Of a stretch of DNA of 11,886 nucleotides, positions 6,275-11,886 are shown one piece after another. This stretch comes from an uncultured Alphaproteobacteria bacterium (GTDB lineage: Bacteria; Pseudomonadota; Alphaproteobacteria; Rhodobacterales; Rhodobacteraceae). Position 1 is the stretch's first letter. The number at the start of each line of letters is the position of its first letter. The stretch lies in contig CAKMZE010000007.1 in the NCBI GenBank assembly GCA_929200295.1, forward strand, positions 1 through 11,886, read 5' to 3'. The position numbers were made by a program, and so were the translations under genes. The notes beneath the pieces were generated by a model. The model ran no database searches, had not been told where the DNA came from, and worked only from the letters and a program-made list of their open reading frames with translations.

Positions 6275-8836
6275 ATGCGCCATTTGGCGCGTCCTGTGGG
6301 CGCGACACTGGCGGGGATGTGGGCAGAGCAGATTGTGCGGTGCTTCTGGCCGCTTTGGACCGTGATCTTTGTGATCACCGCGCCGCTTTTTCTTGGCTGG
6401 CATTTGTATCTCTCGGTCGAGCTTCTTTGGGCCTATTGGATGTTGAGTGCTGTCGCTTTGATCGTGGCACTGATCTACGGGGTGCGTCTGTTTGATGTGC
6501 CAACGCGCAGGGCCGCGATGGCACGGGTTGATGCCGCCTTACCAGGAAGGCCCATTGCGGCATTAGAAGATGAGCAAGCAATAGGTCAAGGCGATGCGGC
6601 TTCGGTCGCGGTTTGGAAAGCCCATATCACCCGCATGCAGGCCCGCACGAAAGAGGCCCAAAGCATCCCTGCCGATTTACGCGTTGCTGCCAAAGATCCT
6701 TATGGCCTGCGGTTTATCGCGCTTTTGTTTTTCTTGGTGGCGGTGCTCTTTGGTGGCTATTGGCCGTTGCAAAATACGCAAACTGTTGCGGGCAATACGG
6801 AGGCGCTGAAACAGGGCCCAACCTGGGAGGGATGGGTGGCACCGCCCAGCTATACTGGCAAGCCCACGATATACCTTGGTGATGTGCCAAAGGGGCCGTT
6901 GCGGATTGCCCAAGGCAGCACTGTCACATTGCGTCTTTATGGTGAGCTTGGCGCGCTGACGGTGGATGAGACAATATCAGGCCGCGCAGGTGATATCGGC
7001 GCGGCCTCTGATCTCCAGCAAAGCTTTGCTGTCACCGGGTCAGGCCGCTTAGCGATCACGGGCGATCCAGAGGCAAGCTGGGATGTTACAGTTGCCATTG
7101 ATCAACCGCCGCTGGTTGAGCTGACGGGCCCGATTGAGGCTGATGCCCAAGGCGAGATGGCCCAACCATTCGTCGCCATGGATGATTATGGGGTTGTGTC
7201 TGGCACGGCTGTGATCGCGCTCGATCCTGAGCGTGTGACCCGCCATCACGGGTTAACGATGGATCCTGACCCGCTTGAAAACCTCGTGCTTGATTTGCCG
7301 ATGCCATTTACCGGAGACCGCACAGATTTTGAGGATTTTCTGGTTGAAAATCTGTCCCAGCACCCGCTGGCAAACCTACCTGTGACATTGACGTTGCAAG
7401 TTGTTGATGCCGCGGGGCAGTCACATGAAACGCCGCCAGAACAGATGATCTTGCCGGGGCGGCGGTTTTTCCAGCCCTTTGCCCGCGCGATTATTGAACA
7501 ACGCCGTGATCTGATGTGGTCACGTAAAAATGCCCCAAGGATCGTGCAGATACTCAAGGCACTGGCGCATCGGCCCGAAGGGCTTTTTGCCAATGAGACA
7601 ACATATCTGCGGATGCGTCTGATCACGCGCAGGCTCGAGAGCGTTGAAGAGCTTGGGGTTTCCCCCGCTGTGCAAAACGAGATCGTCGAGGCCATGTGGG
7701 ATCTCGCGATCCAGCTTGAGGATGGAACATTGGCAGATGCGCGGCAGCGGCTGCAACGGGCGCAAGAGCGGCTGGCAGAGGCGATGCGCAATGGTGCCTC
7801 TGATGCTGAGATTGCCGCGCTCATGCAAGAGCTGCGTGATGCCACGGATGCCTATATGCAGCTCTTGGCCAATGAAATGGACCCAGACGAAGACGGCACA
7901 GATGAGCCCGATACATCTGAAAACAGCTTTCGCTTCACCCAAGACGAGCTACAGGCGCTCATGGACCGTATCCAAGAGTTGATGGAAGAGGGCCGGATGG
8001 CCGAGGCTGAGGAACTGATGCAACAGCTCAATCAGCTGCTTGAAAATATGCGCATCACCCAAGGCGAGGGTGACGGCGATGGCCCGCGCACACCCGGCCA
8101 ACGCTCAATGGAGGATCTGGCAGAGACATTGCGCGATCAAGAAGACCTCTCAGATGAGGCATTCCGCGAGCTGCAAGAACGATCAAATCCGCAAGGACAA
8201 CAGGGGCAAAGTGGCCAAAATGATGGGCAAAACAGCCGCTCTGGTGAAACAGGCGGCGTGGGGTCTGAAGCGCAAAATGGTCAGCAGTCAGACAATGGGC
8301 AGGGCGGTGAAGGCGGCACCGAGCAAAGCACAGGTGAGACCCTCGCTGAGCGGCAGCAAGCACTGCGCGATGAATTACAACGCCAAAGAGCCGAACTGCC
8401 GCGCTTGGAGGGCGAGGCTGGCGATATTGCGCGTCGTGCATTGGAATTGGCCGAACGCGCGATGGATGAGGCCGAGCGCGCGTTGAAAGACGATGATTTA
8501 GCCCAAGCTATCGATCGTCAAGCTGATGCAATGAACGCCTTGCGCAATGGCATGCGTAACCTTGCTGATGCGCTCACGCAAAACCGCGGTGAAAACCAAG
8601 ACCGTGGTGATGCCCAAGGCGAGACAACAGGCCGTGCTGAGCCAAGCCGCCAAGACCCACTTGGGCGCGAGCTGGGCAGCGGTGGACGCTACGGGACCGA
8701 TGAAAACCTACTACAAGGCGGTGATGTCTACCGCCGTGCCGAAGAGCTGTTACAAGAATTGCGCCGCCGCTCCTCTGAGCAGAACCGCCCGGATGTAGAA
8801 CGTCACTATCTCCGCAGACTACTTGATCGCTTTTAA
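6275..8836 (+). CDS. TIGR02302/DUF4175 family membrane protein
   Basis: An 853-residue envelope protein of unknown function, typical of alphaproteobacteria. Hydrophobic segments at about 26-43, 50-70 and 145-163 anchor the N-terminus; a large region of about 690 residues follows, probably periplasmic given an odd number of spans. The middle carries beta-rich sequence (about 170-390). The C-terminal half is charged and mostly helical, with Gln/Glu/Arg-rich coiled-coil sequence. It is interrupted at about 637-689 by a low-complexity stretch rich in Gly, Gln, Ser and Asn. The start is uncertain: ATG 6275 has a poor ribosome site, whereas an in-frame CTG at 6242 follows AAGGGAGA at good spacing and would add 11 residues. 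It follows lysA on the same strand, and its end faces the convergent zinc-ribbon gene across the hairpin at 8904-8921. Confidence 0.88.
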   Translation: MRHLARPVGATLAGMWAEQIVRCFWPLWTVIFVITAPLFLGWHLYLSVELLWAYWMLSAVALIVALIYGVRLFDVPTRRAAMARVDAALPGRPIAALEDEQAIGQGDAASVAVWKAHITRMQARTKEAQSIPADLRVAAKDPYGLRFIALLFFLVAVLFGGYWPLQNTQTVAGNTEALKQGPTWEGWVAPPSYTGKPTIYLGDVPKGPLRIAQGSTVTLRLYGELGALTVDETISGRAGDIGAASDLQQSFAVTGSGRLAITGDPEASWDVTVAIDQPPLVELTGPIEADAQGEMAQPFVAMDDYGVVSGTAVIALDPERVTRHHGLTMDPDPLENLVLDLPMPFTGDRTDFEDFLVENLSQHPLANLPVTLTLQVVDAAGQSHETPPEQMILPGRRFFQPFARAIIEQRRDLMWSRKNAPRIVQILKALAHRPEGLFANETTYLRMRLITRRLESVEELGVSPAVQNEIVEAMWDLAIQLEDGTLADARQRLQRAQERLAEAMRNGASDAEIAALMQELRDATDAYMQLLANEMDPDEDGTDEPDTSENSFRFTQDELQALMDRIQELMEEGRMAEAEELMQQLNQLLENMRITQGEGDGDGPRTPGQRSMEDLAETLRDQEDLSDEAFRELQERSNPQGQQGQSGQNDGQNSRSGETGGVGSEAQNGQQSDNGQGGEGGTEQSTGETLAERQQALRDELQRQRAELPRLEGEAGDIARRALELAERAMDEAERALKDDDLAQAIDRQADAMNALRNGMRNLADALTQNRGENQDRGDAQGETTGRAEPSRQDPLGRELGSGGRYGTDENLLQGGDVYRRAEELLQELRRRSSEQNRPDVERHYLRRLLDRF

Positions 8837-8894
8837 TCGCCTTAGCTTAAGCTTGATGCACTGCGCATTTTCGCATTCTTAGGTTTCGAAATAT

Positions 8895-8921
8895 CCCGGG
8901 GGTCTGGGGGCTGGCCCCCAG
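8895..8921. repeat. GC hairpin between convergent genes, REP-like candidate
   Basis: CTGGGGG (8904-8910) and CCCCCAG (8915-8921) form a perfect 7-bp stem with loop CTGG, preceded by CCCGGG (8895-8900). It sits in the 119-bp gap where the DUF4175 and zinc-ribbon genes converge. There is no T-tract on either side, so it is not a classical intrinsic terminator. It resembles hairpins I recall recurring between genes in roseobacter genomes; no second copy exists in this window, so the repeat status is unproven. Confidence 0.5.
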
Positions 8922-8955
8922 GGGTGGTATTCACGCGTCATAAGATTATATGTGA

Positions 8956-9807
8956 CTACGCCTCACCCATCACCATCAAAAGCGTGTTCACTTGTACATC
9001 AAGCCATATGCGCGCGCTATCAACCAATGCGACATAGCGATCCAGCATATCTTGCGTTGCAGGTACCTGCTGCGCAATTATATCAGCATAAAGATAGATG
9101 ACCAAGAATAAGCCAATGACCAGCAGCACGCTTATGAATCCGCGACGGAAACCGTTGCTTTGCTGCTCCTCAGGGGTCTCATAGGCTGAGACGGCGTCTT
9201 TTCCGCGTTCCGCATTTGAACGCAAAGAATGGTTGATCTCTTCGATATCAGGCAACATGTCACGGCGTGATACAGCCCCTGCACCTGTCGTTGTGGTGGT
9301 TTGCTGCGCTACTTCTGGCGTGTCGTCTACATAAGTCGCTTCATCAAGCCCAAGATCGGTTTGGCTTTCAAGCCCCGCTTGCTCTTCGCGTCGGGCGGCG
9401 GTTTCGCGCGCGGCCTCTTCTTGCAAAATTGTAGCGACATCTGGTGCAACGGGCTGTCTTACTGGGGCGTCTGGTAGCGGCGGCGGGGGTGGTGCCGTGA
9501 TCGGATCTGGGTTTTGCGCGGTAAGATCTGCAAAGGCATCTTGGATAGAGCCTTGATAGGCGGCCGGGTTTTGCGCAACAGGTGGTACCGTGTTTACTGG
9601 CGCAGGCTCTTGGACAGGTTCAGGGGTCGCTTGTGGTTGCGGAGCAGGAGGCTCAACCACTGTGTCCTCTTTTTTAACTGGAGGCTCACCAGGCTTTTCA
9701 AACCATGTGTTTGCACAATTCGAACATTGCACATCGCGTCCGTTTTCCGGGATCACGGAATCCGCAACATCGTATTGCGCGTCACAATTAGGGCAAATCA
9801 AGCGCAT
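8956..9807 (-). CDS. Membrane-anchored MJ0042-type zinc-ribbon protein, ZitP-like
   Basis: A 283-residue protein with an N-terminal zinc ribbon using two CxxC pairs (Cys5/Cys8 in CPNC and Cys28/Cys31 in CSNC), followed by Trp35. Then come a long Pro-rich linker (about 42-122), a charged Glu/Ala/Arg segment near 130-145, and one transmembrane segment at about 223-242 with a 40-residue tail. The ribbon should therefore be cytoplasmic and the tail periplasmic. The layout resembles Caulobacter ZitP, whose ribbon binds the polar organiser PopZ, but sequence-level orthology is not shown. ATG 9807 was chosen over an upstream ATG at 9861 because AAAAGGA precedes it and MRLICPNC is the normal start of this domain. 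It is divergent from ftsE across 182 bp. Confidence 0.87.
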   Translation of the reverse strand: MRLICPNCDAQYDVADSVIPENGRDVQCSNCANTWFEKPGEPPVKKEDTVVEPPAPQPQATPEPVQEPAPVNTVPPVAQNPAAYQGSIQDAFADLTAQNPDPITAPPPPPLPDAPVRQPVAPDVATILQEEAARETAARREEQAGLESQTDLGLDEATYVDDTPEVAQQTTTTTGAGAVSRRDMLPDIEEINHSLRSNAERGKDAVSAYETPEEQQSNGFRRGFISVLLVIGLFLVIYLYADIIAQQVPATQDMLDRYVALVDSARIWLDVQVNTLLMVMGEA

Positions 9808-9887
9808 TATTGTTTCCTTTTGCCCGCTAAACCGCGGTACTCCATAGGCATCGTAAACCAAGTTTTAGCAGTCCTGTCCATCATCGC

Positions 9888-9923
9888 CAATGATTTGCAA
9901 GCGAATGATGTGCGATATCATTG
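9888..9923. repeat. Inverted repeat CAATGAT / ATCATTG upstream of ftsE
   Basis: Perfect 7-bp arms at 9888-9894 and 9917-9923 are 22 bp apart, with a third AATGATG at 9904-9910 between them. The cluster lies in the divergent region shared by the zinc-ribbon gene and ftsE, upstream of the candidate ftsE promoter. It could be a paired binding site or chance in A/T-rich DNA. Confidence 0.22.
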
Positions 9924-9930
9924 AAACCTG

Positions 9931-9960
9931 TTGCAGTTTTGGGCAAAAGATATGTGTAAT
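9931..9960 (+). promoter_or_regulatory. Candidate ftsE promoter
   Basis: TTGCAG (9931-9936) and TGTAAT (9955-9960) are separated by 18 bp, giving a predicted start near 9967 and a leader of about 23 nt before the GTG at 9990. It is the best sigma70-like pair I see in the 182-bp divergent region, and no expression evidence supports it. Confidence 0.33.
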
Positions 9961-9989
9961 CCGATGCCACAACCCAAAGGACGCTTGAT

Positions 9990-10661
9990 GTGATCGAACT
10001 TGACGATGTGGCCTATAGCTACGGAGGCGCAGAGCTTTTTGCACAGGTTTCGCTCTCTCTTGCGCCTGGGTCGTTCCATTTTCTGACGGGTCCGTCAGGG
10101 GCGGGAAAGACGACATTGCTGAAATTATGCTATGGTGAATTGCAGGCAATCGCAGGGGATGTGCGCCTTTTTGGCGCGCCCGCGCGAACATTGACCCGCG
10201 ATCAAATCGCCTTGGTGCGGCGCAAGGTTGGGGTCGTGCACCAAGATTGCCAGTTTCTGGATCATTTATCGGTGATCGAAAATATCGCACTGCCTTTGAC
10301 AGTTTCCGGTCAGGATGTGGATCTTGCAAATTTGCAAGATTTGATCTCATGGGTGGGGCTGGGGTCACAGGCCGAACAATTGCCGCCGCAACTCTCTGGC
10401 GGGGAACGTCAACGCGCGGCCTTGGCGCGGGCGATTATTATGTCACCTGATGTGATTATCGCAGATGAACCCACAGGCAACGTGGATTGGGAGATGTCAC
10501 AAAGATTGCTGACGCTCTTGATCGAACTAAACCGCATGGGCAAGGCGGTCTTGATCGCGACGCATGATCTTAATTTGATCCGCGCCGCCAAAAGCCAGGT
10601 CGGCACACGGGTTTTGCGGCTGACAGACCGGAGGCTGCAACAAGCAGGGGCAGATTTATGA
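9990..10661 (+). CDS. ftsE: Cell-division ABC transporter ATPase FtsE
   Basis: Cytoplasmic ATPase of the FtsEX complex, which transmits ATP-driven movement through FtsX to periplasmic murein hydrolase activators at the septum rather than transporting a substrate. The 223-residue protein has a complete nucleotide-binding domain: Walker A GPSGAGKT at 34-41, Q-loop Gln85, signature LSGGERQ at 135-141, Walker B VIIADEP with catalytic Glu160, a D-loop (GNVDW) and switch His192. The start is GTG 9990, preceded by AAAGGA at 9976-9981; the ATG two bases earlier runs straight into a stop. Its last codon overlaps the ftsX ATG (ATGA), which marks a translationally coupled pair and separates it from other MacB/LolD-like ATPases. 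Confidence 0.95.
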   Translation: MIELDDVAYSYGGAELFAQVSLSLAPGSFHFLTGPSGAGKTTLLKLCYGELQAIAGDVRLFGAPARTLTRDQIALVRRKVGVVHQDCQFLDHLSVIENIALPLTVSGQDVDLANLQDLISWVGLGSQAEQLPPQLSGGERQRAALARAIIMSPDVIIADEPTGNVDWEMSQRLLTLLIELNRMGKAVLIATHDLNLIRAAKSQVGTRVLRLTDRRLQQAGADL

Positions 10662-11563
10662 GGGCGCTGTTTCGTCAATTCTTATGGCGTTTCATTGGTG
10701 GCGCGCAGGCTGATCGGTCTGTACCGCCCACAGGGTTCACAGCACAGCTGACCGTCTTTGCCGCAGCGGCCATGGCATTCCTTGCGGTCTTTGCCTTGGC
10801 GCTGTCTTTGGCGACGTCGCGTCTGGCGGATCGCTGGTCAGAAGAGCTGGCACGCACGTCAACCTTACGCATTTCAGCGCCTGCGGACCAAGCCGATGCG
10901 CAGGTGCGTGCTGCTATTGGGGTCTTAGAAACCACGCCAGGCGTGGCCTCGGCACGGGCTTTGACTGCACAAGAACAACAGGCGCTTTTGACACCGTGGT
11001 TTGGGCCGGATCTGCCGTTAGAGACGCTCTCCATCCCCAAACTGATCGAAATCATCGAAGAGGGCAGCGGCTACGATGCGACTGGCCTGCGTGCGCGATT
11101 ACAGGCCGAGGTGCCGGGCGCTGTTTTGGATGATCACACAAGCTGGCGCGCGCCGCTTGTCAAAGCCGCCGGGCGCTTGCGCAGCCTCGCTTGGGTCTCA
11201 ATCGTATTGATCGCAGCGACCACTGCGGCAATGGTGACGCTTGCCGCCCAAGCGGCATTGGCCGCAAATGCGCAGGTGATCCGGGTGATGCGCCTTGTGG
11301 GCGCGCAAGACAGTTATATCGCTTGGGCTTTTATCCGTAGGTTCACATCGCGGGCCTTTGCTGGTGCATTGATGGGCAGTCTTGCGGGCATGCTGGGTGT
11401 GTTTTTCTTGCCTAGCACAGATGTTGCTGGTGGGTTCCTGACAGGTATTGGTTTTCAGGGCGTACATTGGCTTTGGCCACTTGCTATTCCACCACTCGCG
11501 GCCTGTGTCGCATTTTTTGCAACGCGCGCCGCTGCTTTGCGCAGACTGAAAGAACAATCATGA
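10658..11563 (+). CDS. ftsX: Cell-division membrane protein FtsX
   Basis: Inner-membrane partner of FtsE. The 301-residue protein has the FtsX layout: a cytoplasmic N-terminus, TM1 at about 30-52, a periplasmic domain at about 53-173 that would contact an EnvC-like hydrolase activator, then TM2 at about 174-199, TM3 at about 232-252 and TM4 at about 268-288. The motif VIRVMRLVGAQDSYIAWAFIRRF (208-230) matches the conserved cytoplasmic loop that couples FtsX to FtsE. The gene overlaps ftsE by ATGA upstream and plsC by ATGA downstream, so the three are probably one transcript. No EnvC-type gene is present in the window. Confidence 0.94.
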   Translation: MRALFRQFLWRFIGGAQADRSVPPTGFTAQLTVFAAAAMAFLAVFALALSLATSRLADRWSEELARTSTLRISAPADQADAQVRAAIGVLETTPGVASARALTAQEQQALLTPWFGPDLPLETLSIPKLIEIIEEGSGYDATGLRARLQAEVPGAVLDDHTSWRAPLVKAAGRLRSLAWVSIVLIAATTAAMVTLAAQAALAANAQVIRVMRLVGAQDSYIAWAFIRRFTSRAFAGALMGSLAGMLGVFFLPSTDVAGGFLTGIGFQGVHWLWPLAIPPLAACVAFFATRAAALRRLKEQS

Positions 11564-11886
11564 GCTATGCAATTCAGTGGTGCAGGTCACTGGTCTTTAA
11601 CATATGTATGTATCTCGCGATGCCTGTGGTTGGGCTGTCGTATTTGCCTTGGGCGCTGGTCTCAGACAAAGGCGCGATGGCCGCATGTCACGCCTATTGC
11701 CGCTGGGTGCGCTGGTCGGCAAAATGGATGATCGGCCTGCACACTGAGGTGCGCGGCACAGTGCCAGATGGCGAGGCGATGGTTGCCGCCAAGCACCAAT
11801 CATTTCTTGATGTTCTGTTGATCTTTGGCGCCTTACCGCGTGGGAAATTCATTATGAAAAGCATTTTGAAATATGCCCCTGTACTC
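11560..11886 (+). CDS. plsC: 1-acyl-glycerol-3-phosphate acyltransferase, cut by the window end
   Basis: The first 109 residues of a PlsC-type acyltransferase, which acylates lysophosphatidic acid to phosphatidic acid at the inner membrane. The ATG overlaps the ftsX stop (ATGA). A hydrophobic N-terminal segment lies at about 11-33, and the catalytic HX4D motif is present as His79-QSFL-Asp84. It is followed by the start of the acyl-acceptor-binding region (RGKFIMKSILKYAPVL). The missing C-terminal half should hold the EGT(R/S) motif. The ftsE-ftsX-plsC order is common in alphaproteobacteria. The gene is cut only by the window edge; nothing suggests it is broken. Confidence 0.93.
   Translation, partial: MSYAIQWCRSLVFNICMYLAMPVVGLSYLPWALVSDKGAMAACHAYCRWVRWSAKWMIGLHTEVRGTVPDGEAMVAAKHQSFLDVLLIFGALPRGKFIMKSILKYAPVL

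Noticed and set aside
7246..7845. 199-codon minus-strand open frame inside the DUF4175 gene
   Set aside because: It lies wholly antisense to a well-supported long gene, its translation is Ser/Arg/Cys-rich without motifs, and it has no ribosome site of note.
9808..9989. CtrA box (TTAA-N7-TTAA) upstream of ftsE
   Set aside because: No pair of TTAA half-sites with 7-bp spacing occurs in the divergent region.
9865..10368. 167-codon minus-strand open frame overlapping ftsE
   Set aside because: Antisense to the Walker A and downstream region of a clear FtsE; the translation is low in recognisable structure and rich in Pro/Arg/Ser, as shadows are.
1..11886. Mobile element, defence island or CRISPR array
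   Set aside because: No transposase, integrase, nuclease or toxin-antitoxin gene, no spaced direct repeats, and a uniform set of housekeeping and envelope genes in family-typical order.

Overview
The window looks like ordinary chromosome from an alphaproteobacterium, most probably a marine Rhodobacteraceae (Roseobacter-group) organism. Three things suggest this. The argH / small lipoprotein / lysA / TIGR02302 (DUF4175) block and the zinc-ribbon protein divergent from ftsE-ftsX-plsC are arrangements I associate with that family. The coding DNA is moderately GC-rich. A GGGGG/CCCCC hairpin between convergent genes resembles intergenic repeats I recall from roseobacters. There are no insertion sequences, phage genes, CRISPR arrays, rRNAs or tRNAs, and no gene looks foreign or broken apart from the plsC gene cut by the right edge.

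Layout. Positions 1-144 hold no supportable gene. On the minus strand follow a YkuD-type L,D-transpeptidase with a Tat-like signal (145-735) and, upstream of it, a secreted protein equivalent only to the N-terminal (alpha) domain of DsbD (877-1680). A 106-bp divergent region leads to a YqgE/AlgH-family protein (1787-2356, plus). A TlpA-type periplasmic thioredoxin (2358-2912, minus) is wedged between yqgE and argH, 1 bp from one and 13 bp from the other. Then, all on the plus strand, come argH (2926-4314), a 37-residue lipoprotein overlapping it by 4 nt (4311-4424), a DUF2834 membrane protein (4472-4774), a likely terminator, lysA (4938-6203) and a large DUF4175/TIGR02302 envelope protein (6275-8836). 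After the intergenic hairpin there is a membrane-anchored zinc-ribbon protein (8956-9807, minus). Divergent from it are ftsE, ftsX and plsC (9990 to the right edge), each overlapping the next by ATGA.

Functional themes. Much of the window serves the cell envelope. LysA makes lysine from meso-diaminopimelate, a peptidoglycan component. The L,D-transpeptidase remodels or cross-links peptidoglycan. FtsEX couples ATP hydrolysis to septal wall hydrolysis. PlsC makes phosphatidic acid. The TlpA and DsbD-alpha-like proteins handle periplasmic thiols, and the tiny lipoprotein between argH and lysA may be a divergent LptM (LPS-translocon maturation). ArgH completes arginine synthesis.

I did not find a clearly new multi-gene system. 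The points most worth following are the unannotated-size lipoprotein, the near-zero-gap antisense position of the tlpA-like gene between yqgE and argH, a perfect 15-nt palindrome in the L,D-transpeptidase promoter, the ZitP-like zinc-ribbon protein beside ftsEX, and the probable CTG start of the DUF4175 gene. No homology search was run; family calls rest on motifs and recall.
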